In this document: piece after piece, positions 1 to 6,599 of the stretch
How the letters are laid out: each line of letters begins with the position of its first letter
How positions within the stretch are numbered: the first letter of the stretch is position 1
Assembly: GCA_964350605.1 (NCBI GenBank)
Contig: CAYGKP010000134.1
Coordinates: forward strand, 1 to 7,182
DNA from: CAYGKP01 sp964350605
GTDB lineage: Bacteria > Bacteroidota > Bacteroidia > Cytophagales > JAAEPT01
Length of the DNA stretch: 7,182 nucleotides
Direction: 5' to 3'
Translations under genes and position numbers: made by a program
The notes under the pieces: model-generated
Told to the model about the DNA's origin: nothing
Database searches by the model: none
What the model saw: the letters and a program-made list of their open reading frames with translations, nothing else

Positions 1-581
1 TCGGGCGGCAAGGCCGAAGGCTGATCCACATCCCTGAGGACAGGCAACAAGGCGAGGCTGAGGCCCGCCTTTTCCACTTTCTCTTGGGTCTGATCCAGCA
101 CGCGTTCAGTGCTCCATTCAATCCCTTCGAAAAGACTGGGCTGTGGTTGCTGCAACCCGATGAGGTAGTACCCTCCATCAACCGCCGGACCCAATACAAC
201 CTCCGTTGTTTCCAGTAAGGCAAAGGCCTGTTCGATGATCTCAGCAGTCAGGTCTGGCACATCACTGCCCACCAAGACGCAAGGTCCACCGCCCAAACGG
301 GCCCGCTCCAAGAAGGCAGCATTCATGCGGACCCCCAAGTCACCGGGCGACTGCACGAACTGTTCGTAGCCTGCCTCAGCCCACAGGTCCTCTCGGTCAA
401 TGAACTGATCGTAGTACACCACCTTCGGCACCGAGACACGCTCGCTCTCGGCCTGAAGCACGCGAAGCAAGCGGTAGTAAATGGCCAAGGCCCGTTCCTC
501 GCCCAGGCCCTGGGCCAATCGGGTTTTCACCCGGCCCAAGACAGGGTTGCGTACAAACAAAAGCAACCACGAATCTGGCAA
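1..581 (-). CDS. DUF2064 / TIGR04282 family glycosyltransferase-like protein (3' end outside window)
   Basis: I translated this frame by hand; 193 codons are visible before the left edge, close to a full-length family member (about 200 residues). Family hallmarks appear in order: an N-terminal hydrophobic strand followed by RNPVLGRVKTRLA (residues 11-23), the SPGDLGVRMN segment (78-87), the strand VLVGSDVPDLT (102-112), GPAVDGGYYLIGL (131-143) and WSTERVLDQT (156-165). These match the DUF2064/TIGR04282 group, a GT-A-like nucleotide-sugar transferase fold often annotated as an rSAM/selenodomain-associated or arsenosugar-biosynthesis glycosyltransferase. The substrate cannot be told from sequence. 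The frame opens after a TGA inside the upstream regulator gene and has no ATG before the conserved core, so I place the start at a TTG (579-581) four bases after the regulator's stop. That spacing suggests translational coupling and one operon. The C-terminal DxDTPED-like motif is weakly kept as DVDQPSAL. Family call is firm; start and biological role are inferred. Confidence 0.88.
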   Translation of the reverse strand, partial: MPDSWLLLFVRNPVLGRVKTRLAQGLGEERALAIYYRLLRVLQAESERVSVPKVVYYDQFIDREDLWAEAGYEQFVQSPGDLGVRMNAAFLERARLGGGPCVLVGSDVPDLTAEIIEQAFALLETTEVVLGPAVDGGYYLIGLQQPQPSLFEGIEWSTERVLDQTQEKVEKAGLSLALLPVLRDVDQPSALPP

Positions 582-585
582 GACC

Positions 586-1275
586 CTACGGCTTGAGCTT
601 CTGCAAATCGCGGATCAAGAGCCGCCGCCGATCAAAGGTGATCAAATTCTCATCGCGCAGCTCGTTGAGTACAGTGGTCACCGTCTGGCGCGAAGTAGCC
701 GTCAGCGAGGCAATGTCCTGGTGCGTATGAAACACCTTCACCAAGGTCTCATAGCCGACCTTCTGGCCCTTCTCGACCCCCAATTCATAGAGGTACTCCC
801 GAATTCGTGTGCGCGCATCGCGGAACACCAAGCTCTCGATCCGGCGCTCGGCCTTCCGCAGCCGCAGCCCAATTAAGCGGTGAATCCGCAGGCTGAGTGG
901 GCGGTTGTTCTTCATGAGGTCCTCCATGTCCTCAAGCGAAAGGGGGCAAATGGTCACCTTGTCCATCGCCCGGGCAAAGTCGGTGCGGCGGTCTTCGCCC
1001 AGAAGGGCCAATTCGCCAAAAACTTCCCCTTGGGTTAGGATCGCTTTGAGCACTTCCTTCCCGTCGGGTGAGACGCTGCCGATTTTCACCCGCCCGTCGG
1101 CGACCAGGTAGACATACTGAGACGGATCATCGGAAAAGTAGATAAACTGGTCTTTCTCAAAAGTCTGAAAGTGGTGTTTGCTGTCCAGGCCCTTGGTGCG
1201 GTGCGGGCAAAACACCTGAAAGAGGTCGGTATTCTCGAAATACCAAATATTGCCGGACTGTCCTTCGCTTGCCAT
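586..1275 (-). CDS. Crp/Fnr family transcriptional regulator
   Basis: A 229-residue protein of normal length for the CRP/FNR superfamily. Residues about 18-125 form the cyclic-nucleotide-binding beta-roll: YVYLVADGRVKIG (54-66) and the phosphate-binding-cassette-like GEVFGELALL (83-92), followed by R97-T98, which line up with G71-E72-L73 and R82-S83 of E. coli CRP with a one-residue deletion. A long dimerisation helix follows (about 126-150). Residues about 175-225 hold the winged HTH, with HQDIASLTATSRQTVTTVL (185-203) closely resembling the CRP HTH and a recognition helix starting at S195. There is no FNR-type N-terminal cysteine cluster (only C23 and C110), so an iron-sulfur oxygen sensor is unlikely. 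Whether it binds cAMP is unknown; many Bacteroidota homologues are not known to. It is divergent from the SiaC-family gene and followed 4 bases later by the glycosyltransferase gene, so it may control either. The ATG at 1275 is the only start giving the whole beta-roll. Confidence 0.95.
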   Translation of the reverse strand: MASEGQSGNIWYFENTDLFQVFCPHRTKGLDSKHHFQTFEKDQFIYFSDDPSQYVYLVADGRVKIGSVSPDGKEVLKAILTQGEVFGELALLGEDRRTDFARAMDKVTICPLSLEDMEDLMKNNRPLSLRIHRLIGLRLRKAERRIESLVFRDARTRIREYLYELGVEKGQKVGYETLVKVFHTHQDIASLTATSRQTVTTVLNELRDENLITFDRRRLLIRDLQKLKP

Positions 1276-1373
1276 GAAATTCGGTTCGGGATAAAGGTCG
1301 TCAGCAAGGCTGCGATGTCAAAACCCCCAGGCCCTGCCCGAGAGTTCCCCCCAAGCTACCTATCTTCCGCCCG
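1276..1373. promoter_or_regulatory. divergent intergenic region between regulator and SiaC-family gene
   Basis: These 98 bp lie between two divergent start codons, so promoters for both genes are expected here or in the flanking 5' ends. I see no good match to the Bacteroidota consensus (TTTG around -33 and TAnnTTTG around -7). The nearest is TATCTTCC just before the SiaC-family ATG, which is poor and too close to the start codon. No CRP-type TGTGA-N6-TCACA operator is visible. The region is listed for its position, not for a recognised motif. Confidence 0.35.
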
Positions 1374-1757
1374 ATGGAGGACTTGTTCATCGACCCCAGC
1401 CCATTTACGCCCCTGGTGCGGGCCCAAGCAGCCCAGGGCGAGATCAGCCTCAGCGGCCGAGCAATGCCCGAGGACGGGGACCAGTTCTTTCGCCCCCTTT
1501 TCGAGTGGATTGATGGGTACCTCGAAACGCCCGCACCGACCACACAGATCGAAATCCGGCTGGACTACTTCAACAGTTCGTCAAGCAAGTATTTGCTCCT
1601 GTTGCTGCGGAAATTCGAAGCCCTGGCCCAGCAAGGTCAAACGGTATCGGCCAAGTGGTACTACGACCCCGAAGACGAGGACACACTGGAATTTATCGAA
1701 CAGTTGGATGGGCTTCTGAGCCTGGTCATCGAAGCGATTGAGGACGATCCGTATTAG
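1374..1757 (+). CDS. SiaC-family (DUF1987) regulatory phosphoprotein
   Basis: A 127-residue protein covering the whole DUF1987/SiaC domain (PF09345 family). Family features are an N-terminal MEDLFIDPSPFTP, the strand GEISLSGRAMPED (22-34), the helix FFRPLFEWIDGYL (38-50), the strand and phospho-loop IRLDYFNSSSSKYLL (61-75), and KWYYDPEDEDTLEF (94-107). In Pseudomonas aeruginosa, SiaC is phosphorylated on Thr68 by the kinase SiaB and dephosphorylated by the PP2C phosphatase SiaA; the unphosphorylated form binds and activates the diguanylate cyclase SiaD. By motif alignment the equivalent residue here is Ser68 in N67-SSSS-K72. No siaA, siaB or siaD homologue lies in the window, so the partners must be elsewhere or just outside it. 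The gene is divergent from the Crp/Fnr gene and converges on the large T9SS gene. The ATG start matches the family N-terminus exactly; no Shine-Dalgarno is seen. Confidence 0.92.
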   Translation: MEDLFIDPSPFTPLVRAQAAQGEISLSGRAMPEDGDQFFRPLFEWIDGYLETPAPTTQIEIRLDYFNSSSSKYLLLLLRKFEALAQQGQTVSAKWYYDPEDEDTLEFIEQLDGLLSLVIEAIEDDPY

Positions 1758-1768
1758 GCAGCTGCCTA
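1755..1768. repeat. 14-bp perfect palindrome containing both convergent stop codons
   Basis: TAGGCAGCTGCCTA reads identically on both strands. Its first three bases are the TAG stop of the plus-strand SiaC-family gene, and its last three are the complement of the TAG stop of the minus-strand T9SS gene; the 8 bases between the genes form its centre. In RNA it could fold as a 5-bp stem with a 4-nt loop from either strand. No T-rich tract follows on either side, so it is not a standard intrinsic terminator. A bidirectional termination or mRNA-end role is only possible. Confidence 0.6.
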
Positions 1769-4700
1769 GTGTGTGACGATCAGCGACTTCTTGTCGATCA
1801 ACTGGCCATCGACCACCAATCGAAGCAAGTAGAGCCCCGAGGACCACTGATTGACCGGCAGTTCAATCTCACTCAGGCCACTTTCAATCGGCACCTGTGC
1901 CACGCGCACACCCAGTTCGTTGACCACATCCAGATGGCCAGGCTTTGGCAGTGGTATTCCGAAGTCAACGGTCGAGTAGTCAATCGAGGGGTTCGGGTAC
2001 ACGCGCATGGGACTCGCGCGAAGCTGGGCTTCGAACTCTTCCACCCCGGTAATGATTGAGCCAGTGGTCGTCCCACTGGTAACGGCTTGGAGCACCTCGT
2101 CGGTATCGTCGTCCTGCAAGAAGGCCACCAGGCGCACACGGCTGGGGTCGTCGAAGTAGCTAGCCGGAATGTTCCACAGGTACGTCACGGCCGAGTCACT
2201 ACCCGCCGTCCAGTTGTTGGTAAAGATCGTACCCGACGCACTGGGGATCATCTTCTTGAGCACCGCGCGGAAGGTATCCTCCCCATTGAAGAGCGCGGGC
2301 GCAAAGACCATCGTATCCTCCAACACCGCGATCTGCAAGTTTAAGCGACGGCCCGATTGCGCCGAGCGGCTGGTAACCCGGACGGTCACTTGCAACTGTG
2401 TCGCGGTACGGATGTACTCCTCGATGGCCAAGTCAAACTCAACGTCGACCAAGCTGCGAAGGTCGATCTGCTGTTGAGTCAACGAAGCACTCGCACCTTG
2501 GAACGCATTCCCATCCATGACCGCGGTCGGCACGCTGTTGACTCCGTAATAGAACGAACGCCCGGAAGGGTCAGCAGGGTTGTCGGCGTTCATCGGATCA
2601 GAACCCGGGAACTGCGTGTGATACTGAATGTCAAGCACATCGGAGGCGTTGCTTGCCACCAGAGCGTTGAAGGTCTGGTCTCCTGTGAAGGAAAGTGAGG
2701 AGGTCGAGTTGGTGAAGTTCTCGAGCAAAATGATGCGCTCGCGCTCGCGGATGACAACCGAATCAAAAGCAAAGCCATCCGCACCAGTACCACCATCGGA
2801 GCCAAATGCAAAGCGCAACAGGGTCACCTGGTCTAAATAGGCGTCCAAGCTGTGGCGTCCCTTGACCCAGCCACCTGTTGAACCTGTCCAACCGGTCGCT
2901 AGCGAACTGCTCACCTGCGGTGGCAACAGCCCAACGATGCCGAAGCGGTCGAGCCACTCGATGCCTGTACCGATGTTGCCCACGTTGCCCCACGTTTGCC
3001 CATCGTTAGTGCTGGCTTGCAATACTGTACCATCCGTCCCCTCATTGGTCTCCGACCAGTAGTAGAACTCGATCATTGGGCGTTTGATGTTGGCAGTATC
3101 CAAGTCAATGCAAGGCCCACGAACGGCAGAAATTTCCAGGTCGTAGTAGGAAGAATCCAGGCGCGTCATCCAGGCATTACTGCCCGAGGCCGCCCCAACA
3201 ATCGAATCGCCGGCCGGTGTGCCTCGCTGCCAGCTATTGAAGCTGGTCGGGCTGTTCGTAACCACTTCTTCAAACCATCCTTCGTTACCGGTTTCGAAAT
3301 CAACCACATACGGATACGTATCGATGACCTCGCGAATGGCGATGAGTTGCGCCAAGGTCGCATCACAACCCAGGTTGGTGGTGACCGTTTCGGACACGAT
3401 AAACAGGCCGTCGTTGGGATAGGTATACGAAACCAAGTTGTCGGTCTGGTTCAACGAATCGCCGCCATCGCCAAAGAACCAATCTCGGTCTGTAATGGGG
3501 TCGGTTGCGATGGAGTTGTCGGTGAAGAATGTCGTATCCCCCTCACACTCGCCAAGCCAATCGAAACTGATCACTGGCGGTTCGCCGAACTGTTCAATGT
3601 TGGTCACAGCGTCGGTACAACCGCGCAGCGTTTCCATGCGCAGTCGAATGCCATAACTGCCCGCCGAGGGATAGGTGAACGATCCATCCGCTAAGCCGGC
3701 TAAGGGTACCTCAGTGGAAGTCCCCGTATACTGCCAATAACTGAATGCAAAGCCATCCGAGCGTGGTCCGCCGCCCAGGGTGGACGAATTTTGAAGCGTA
3801 ATCGGATCGTCGACACAGAACCCATCGGGGGTGAAAATCGCAACGGGTGTAGGGTTGATGTAGACGTCAATGGAGTCCGTGTTGACACAGCCAACCGCCG
3901 AGGTCACCGAATAGCCAAAGCGCGCAATGCCTACTGTGTTGGGCGTAAAGTCCCCATTGCTTGCATTCACGGTCACCACAGAACCCATGAGGGTACTGTA
4001 GGTTCCGCCCGAAGGGCTGCCAACCAGCCAGGTATTCAAGTCACTGGTCTCGCAAATGACTGTGTCGGTGAAATCCCCCACAACATCAGTGAAGAGCAAG
4101 TCAACCGCCAGGGTATCATTAACCGTAACGAAGTAGACCGCCGTATCTCGACAACCGCCAATGTTGGGCGTCACAAAGTAAACTGGAAGATTATTGCCCA
4201 CGCCTGCCGCGCTGGGGTTGAAGCTTCCAGAAGCACCCAAGTCAGTCAAGTAGCTGGTCGCTGGCGCACCAAAATAACTGTCCCCCGCCCCATTGGGCGA
4301 ACCAACAAACGACAAGCTGGGTGCGTTGACACAAACCTGCGTGATGCCCGGAGTGGGCGAGGTGGTCAACAGCGCATTGGGGGCTGAATTGATATTGATG
4401 TCCACCGTATCGTAGCCGATGCAACCGCCAAAAGAGTATTGATAGACAGCCTGGCGGGCACCCGGTGCCGACCCCGAAGGGTTCACATAAGCTGAATCAG
4501 CCCCACTTCCCGTATAACTGAGCGACAAGCTGGCTGGGGAGAAGATGACCCCGCCAGCGGGTGCACCGAACAGCGTATCCCCTACCTCATTGTTGCAAAA
4601 GGTGGCTGGATCTGGGTTGCTGAGGAACGCGAGCGTTGGGTTGGGGTTGTTCGACAACGTAGTAGTTTGAGAGACGGTGTCCGAGCAAGTATTCGCATCG

Positions 4701-6586
4701 GTATAGGCGAAAAAGACCGTCACCGTCGGCAGTGTGTTCCCCGGGCTCGATGAGGCGAAAGAAGTGCCGCTGATCCCGTCTGACGGATTGGGGTTATCGG
4801 TAAAAAGTGTGCCCAGACTGATGACAGAAGTGTAGCCGGTCACTGGGTCATAATCGAACGCCGACAAGGGGTCAAGTAGGTCACTTGTACAATGCGTGGG
4901 GTTCAGGCCAAAGAAAAGCAAGCTGGGCTTGGTGTTGATAAACGTAGTGTCCTGGTCAGATTGAATTAAAAACGTAGGTGAGAACTGGAAAAAGAAATAG
5001 GAGAAGGTGTACATGCCTGGGCCATACGTAGCCTCAAGTGCCACAGGATCGAAGTTGTAGGTAGTGACTCCAGTACCAACCGAAGTGATGAACACATTCC
5101 CTGGACCATAAATGGAAAGCGTTCCATCGGAAGGCTTGGTGATCACATCCACTGGGCTGTCTTCACAATAGCTTGAGTTGACCCCACTGATGAAGACTCC
5201 CGAAGTGGAATTCTGGATGTTGGCGGTAATGGTTGCCGTGTCCGAGCAACCCGCCCCGTTGGTGGCCACGTAGGAGAGATTCACGTTTCCGGTAGTCCCC
5301 GCAAAAGCGGGAATGAAGCGAGCAGAATCCGGCGAACCGACCGCAGGGTTCGACACCCCGGGCCCGAAAAAGTAAAACGAACCCCCAGGCCCTGGGTTGC
5401 TGCCACCAAGTTTCACCCCCGTTGCATCATCGGATTGATAAACTCCGCCAGTTGCGGGAGTTGTAAAAGCAGCCACAGGTGGCGCAGCAATGCTCACACC
5501 ACTGACATCAGCCGAATCCTGACAGCCAAAGCCATCGGTATAGATGTAACGGAAGGTGCCAATGCCACCCGAAGCAGTCGAGGGGTTGAAGTTGCTAGAA
5601 ATCGGATTGAATGGACCCGCGCCGATCTGGAGGGCGTAAGCCCCACCAGCTGGATTTCCACTCAATACATCAATCGCACCATTGAGGCAGTAAGAGGTGT
5701 TGACCCCCGAAAGGCTGACTACCGGCAGGGGCCGGACAGTAAGTGTAACAATCTCGCTGACGGCCGAATCGCCGCCGACCGCATCGGTTTTGGTCGCCCA
5801 GCGGCGATAGTAGGTAGTCTGGGTGGGACTGCCGATCTGCCCCGAAGTCAGAATATTGGAATTGGTGCCCGTGGTCGTCCAAGTGGCTAGGTCGGTGGAG
5901 CGTTCCCAACGAAACACAAACGGAGCCGCTCCCTCGCCGCCGGAAGTGGGGGTAAAGCCATCCTGGATTTGAAAAGTGGGTGCCTGGCCGAAGCACAAAT
6001 CCGCTTGATCGCCGACCGGAGCCGTTGTGAAGAGAATGCTGCCTGAGTTAATGTCCGCGTAGGTCTGTAATGTGGCGATGTTCGGGGTGCTCAGCGCCGT
6101 CATAGTAAAGCTGCTGGTCAGGATCGTCATCGACCCAGTGGTGCTGAAGTAGCCGTTCAGCGCCCGTACCTGCAAGCCGATGATGCGCCAGTTGTCCCCC
6201 ACGCCATCAGCAGTGGTGGAATCGAAATTGAAAGAGATTCGCGCGACCGAGTTGCCCAAGTAGGTGGTATTGAACCCCGAAAAAGCAGCCGACGAGCCTG
6301 TGTGGGTCGGTGTTGCACCCGTGTTAAACTCAAAACCGGTCGGCAGCACAAACCAGACAGTGTAGGCACCAGTCGGGTCGGGAAATGCCTTGCCTCCCGC
6401 CTCTTCAAAGCGAATGTCAGTTAAGGTATTGTACGCCGTGTTGCCCGAATAGGTGTCGACCTGTGTGGCTGGCGTGACAGTGGTCGACTGTGCCTTCGCA
6501 CCGCTCAGTCCCACGAAAAGAAAGGCAGCGAGCGCAAGGAAAAAATGGAGTGTCCGTGGTGTCATATTGGTAGCGGATTGATTCAT
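1766..6586 (-). CDS. very large T9SS-secreted multidomain protein (PKD/Ig-like modules, MAM-like, degenerate thioredoxin-like, sorting domain)
   Basis: About 1,606 residues from the ATG at 6586. Order: signal peptide (1-32), an N-terminal beta-rich domain (about 33-185) of a type common in Bacteroidota secreted proteins (tentative, from memory of the pattern), an Ig-like segment (about 190-286), nine further Ig/PKD-like modules (about 287-1085) of which the last has the PKD signature WFFGDG (1036-1041), a MAM/jelly-roll-like domain (about 1091-1282), a thioredoxin/Omp28-like domain without CxxC (about 1284-1500), and a type A T9SS sorting domain (about 1526-1606). The protein should cross the inner membrane by Sec and the outer membrane by T9SS, ending cell-surface attached or released. 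No catalytic site is recognised; an adhesive or structural role is inference. ATGs at 6595 and 6565 and a TTG at 6607 are in frame; 6586 keeps a good signal peptide, while 6565 gives the shortest canonical one. It follows the repeat-protein gene ending at 6600, so the two are probably one transcription unit. Confidence 0.93.
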   Translation of the reverse strand: MNQSATNMTPRTLHFFLALAAFLFVGLSGAKAQSTTVTPATQVDTYSGNTAYNTLTDIRFEEAGGKAFPDPTGAYTVWFVLPTGFEFNTGATPTHTGSSAAFSGFNTTYLGNSVARISFNFDSTTADGVGDNWRIIGLQVRALNGYFSTTGSMTILTSSFTMTALSTPNIATLQTYADINSGSILFTTAPVGDQADLCFGQAPTFQIQDGFTPTSGGEGAAPFVFRWERSTDLATWTTTGTNSNILTSGQIGSPTQTTYYRRWATKTDAVGGDSAVSEIVTLTVRPLPVVSLSGVNTSYCLNGAIDVLSGNPAGGAYALQIGAGPFNPISSNFNPSTASGGIGTFRYIYTDGFGCQDSADVSGVSIAAPPVAAFTTPATGGVYQSDDATGVKLGGSNPGPGGSFYFFGPGVSNPAVGSPDSARFIPAFAGTTGNVNLSYVATNGAGCSDTATITANIQNSTSGVFISGVNSSYCEDSPVDVITKPSDGTLSIYGPGNVFITSVGTGVTTYNFDPVALEATYGPGMYTFSYFFFQFSPTFLIQSDQDTTFINTKPSLLFFGLNPTHCTSDLLDPLSAFDYDPVTGYTSVISLGTLFTDNPNPSDGISGTSFASSSPGNTLPTVTVFFAYTDANTCSDTVSQTTTLSNNPNPTLAFLSNPDPATFCNNEVGDTLFGAPAGGVIFSPASLSLSYTGSGADSAYVNPSGSAPGARQAVYQYSFGGCIGYDTVDININSAPNALLTTSPTPGITQVCVNAPSLSFVGSPNGAGDSYFGAPATSYLTDLGASGSFNPSAAGVGNNLPVYFVTPNIGGCRDTAVYFVTVNDTLAVDLLFTDVVGDFTDTVICETSDLNTWLVGSPSGGTYSTLMGSVVTVNASNGDFTPNTVGIARFGYSVTSAVGCVNTDSIDVYINPTPVAIFTPDGFCVDDPITLQNSSTLGGGPRSDGFAFSYWQYTGTSTEVPLAGLADGSFTYPSAGSYGIRLRMETLRGCTDAVTNIEQFGEPPVISFDWLGECEGDTTFFTDNSIATDPITDRDWFFGDGGDSLNQTDNLVSYTYPNDGLFIVSETVTTNLGCDATLAQLIAIREVIDTYPYVVDFETGNEGWFEEVVTNSPTSFNSWQRGTPAGDSIVGAASGSNAWMTRLDSSYYDLEISAVRGPCIDLDTANIKRPMIEFYYWSETNEGTDGTVLQASTNDGQTWGNVGNIGTGIEWLDRFGIVGLLPPQVSSSLATGWTGSTGGWVKGRHSLDAYLDQVTLLRFAFGSDGGTGADGFAFDSVVIRERERIILLENFTNSTSSLSFTGDQTFNALVASNASDVLDIQYHTQFPGSDPMNADNPADPSGRSFYYGVNSVPTAVMDGNAFQGASASLTQQQIDLRSLVDVEFDLAIEEYIRTATQLQVTVRVTSRSAQSGRRLNLQIAVLEDTMVFAPALFNGEDTFRAVLKKMIPSASGTIFTNNWTAGSDSAVTYLWNIPASYFDDPSRVRLVAFLQDDDTDEVLQAVTSGTTTGSIITGVEEFEAQLRASPMRVYPNPSIDYSTVDFGIPLPKPGHLDVVNELGVRVAQVPIESGLSEIELPVNQWSSGLYLLRLVVDGQLIDKKSLIVTH
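1769..2011 (-). other. T9SS type A C-terminal sorting domain
   Basis: The last 81 residues follow the TIGR04183 (Por secretion system C-terminal sorting domain) pattern: MRVYPNPSIDYSTVDF (1527-1542), a strand LDVVNELGVRVAQV (1552-1565), SEIELPVNQWSSGLYLLRL (1572-1590) and a basic terminal strand KKSLIVTH (1599-1606). In characterised systems this domain targets the substrate to the outer-membrane translocon and is removed by the sortase-like PorU, usually with attachment to A-LPS. This domain is the main evidence for the phylum. Confidence 0.92.
2087..2737 (-). other. thioredoxin/Omp28-like domain lacking the CxxC motif
   Basis: Residues about 1284-1500 open with IILLENFTNSTSSL (1285-1298). 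This fits the first strand and helix start of Omp28/thioredoxin-like domains, where a CxxC normally follows the FT. The downstream segment includes LDIQYHTQFPGSDPMN (1318-1333) and YYGVNSVPTAVMDG (1346-1359), whose V-P-T fits the thioredoxin cis-proline position. There is no cysteine anywhere after C1159, so redox activity is excluded. The fold assignment is moderate; the loss of cysteines is seen directly. Confidence 0.6.
2741..3316 (-). other. MAM / jelly-roll-like domain within the large protein
   Basis: Residues about 1091-1282 begin with VVDFETGNEGW (1094-1104) and a SWQRGTPAG segment (1118-1126). They continue with SNAWMTRLDSSYYD (1136-1149), C1159, the strand PMIEFYYWSETNEGTDG (1170-1186), ASTNDGQTW (1191-1199) and close with DGFAFDSVVI (1270-1279). 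This resembles the MAM-like concanavalin-fold domains often found before sorting domains in Bacteroidota proteins, usually linked to binding or protein interaction. Assignment is by pattern only. Confidence 0.65.
3332..5734 (-). other. array of nine Ig/PKD-like modules with paired cysteines
   Basis: Residues about 285-1085 consist of nine modules of about 80-95 residues. A typical module starts with a Pro-rich linker (for example PLPVV or PPVAAF), then an xYC or xFC motif, a GxPxGGxY-type turn, a FNP or FTP strand and a terminal GC before the last strand (GFGC, AVGC, LRGC, NLGC). The pattern matches the SprB-like and PKD-like repeats common in T9SS adhesins. Cysteine pairs are C300/C355, C566/C634, C664/C722, C752/C812, C845/C900, C924/C990 and C1014/C1074. 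The two modules between residues about 369 and 552 carry only one cysteine each (C447 and C474). Modules are well diverged, with no near-identical DNA copies, so the array is old rather than freshly expanded. Confidence 0.8.
6491..6586 (-). other. Sec signal peptide of the large T9SS protein, Ala-Lys-Ala | Gln cleavage site
   Basis: A short polar/basic N-region ending in R11-T-L-H is followed by a hydrophobic core, FFLALAAFLFVGLSG (residues 15-29), and the signal peptidase I site AKA (30-32). Cleavage would leave Gln33 as the first mature residue. An N-terminal Gln after signal peptidase cleavage, cyclised to pyroglutamate, is a recognised pattern in Bacteroidota exported proteins. Confidence 0.88.
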
Positions 6587-6599
6587 AAAAAACATGCGA

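Noticed and set aside
481..876. A plus-strand open frame across the regulator and glycosyltransferase genes
   Set aside because: It overlaps two well-supported minus-strand genes, and its translation has no family features.
1276..1373. CRP-type operator for autoregulation
   Set aside because: No TGTGA-N6-TCACA-like dyad is present; only short chance inverted repeats such as CAGG-C-CCTG around 1328-1336 were found.
1755..1775. Rho-independent terminator at the convergent junction
   Set aside because: The palindrome gives only a 5-bp stem and neither side has a T-tract, so I describe it as an inverted repeat only.
2996..3694. A 232-codon plus-strand open frame inside the large T9SS gene
   Set aside because: It is antisense to a clearly coding PKD/MAM region, has no recognisable domain and has a composition typical of a shadow frame in GC-rich coding DNA.
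3791..4387. A 198-codon plus-strand open frame inside the T9SS gene
   Set aside because: Same reasoning: antisense to conserved cysteine-paired modules, low-complexity basic translation, no motif.
3332..5734. Recent tandem DNA duplication or phase-variable repeats in the module array
   Set aside because: The modules share only sparse protein motifs; I saw no long identical DNA copies or short-unit repeat tracts.
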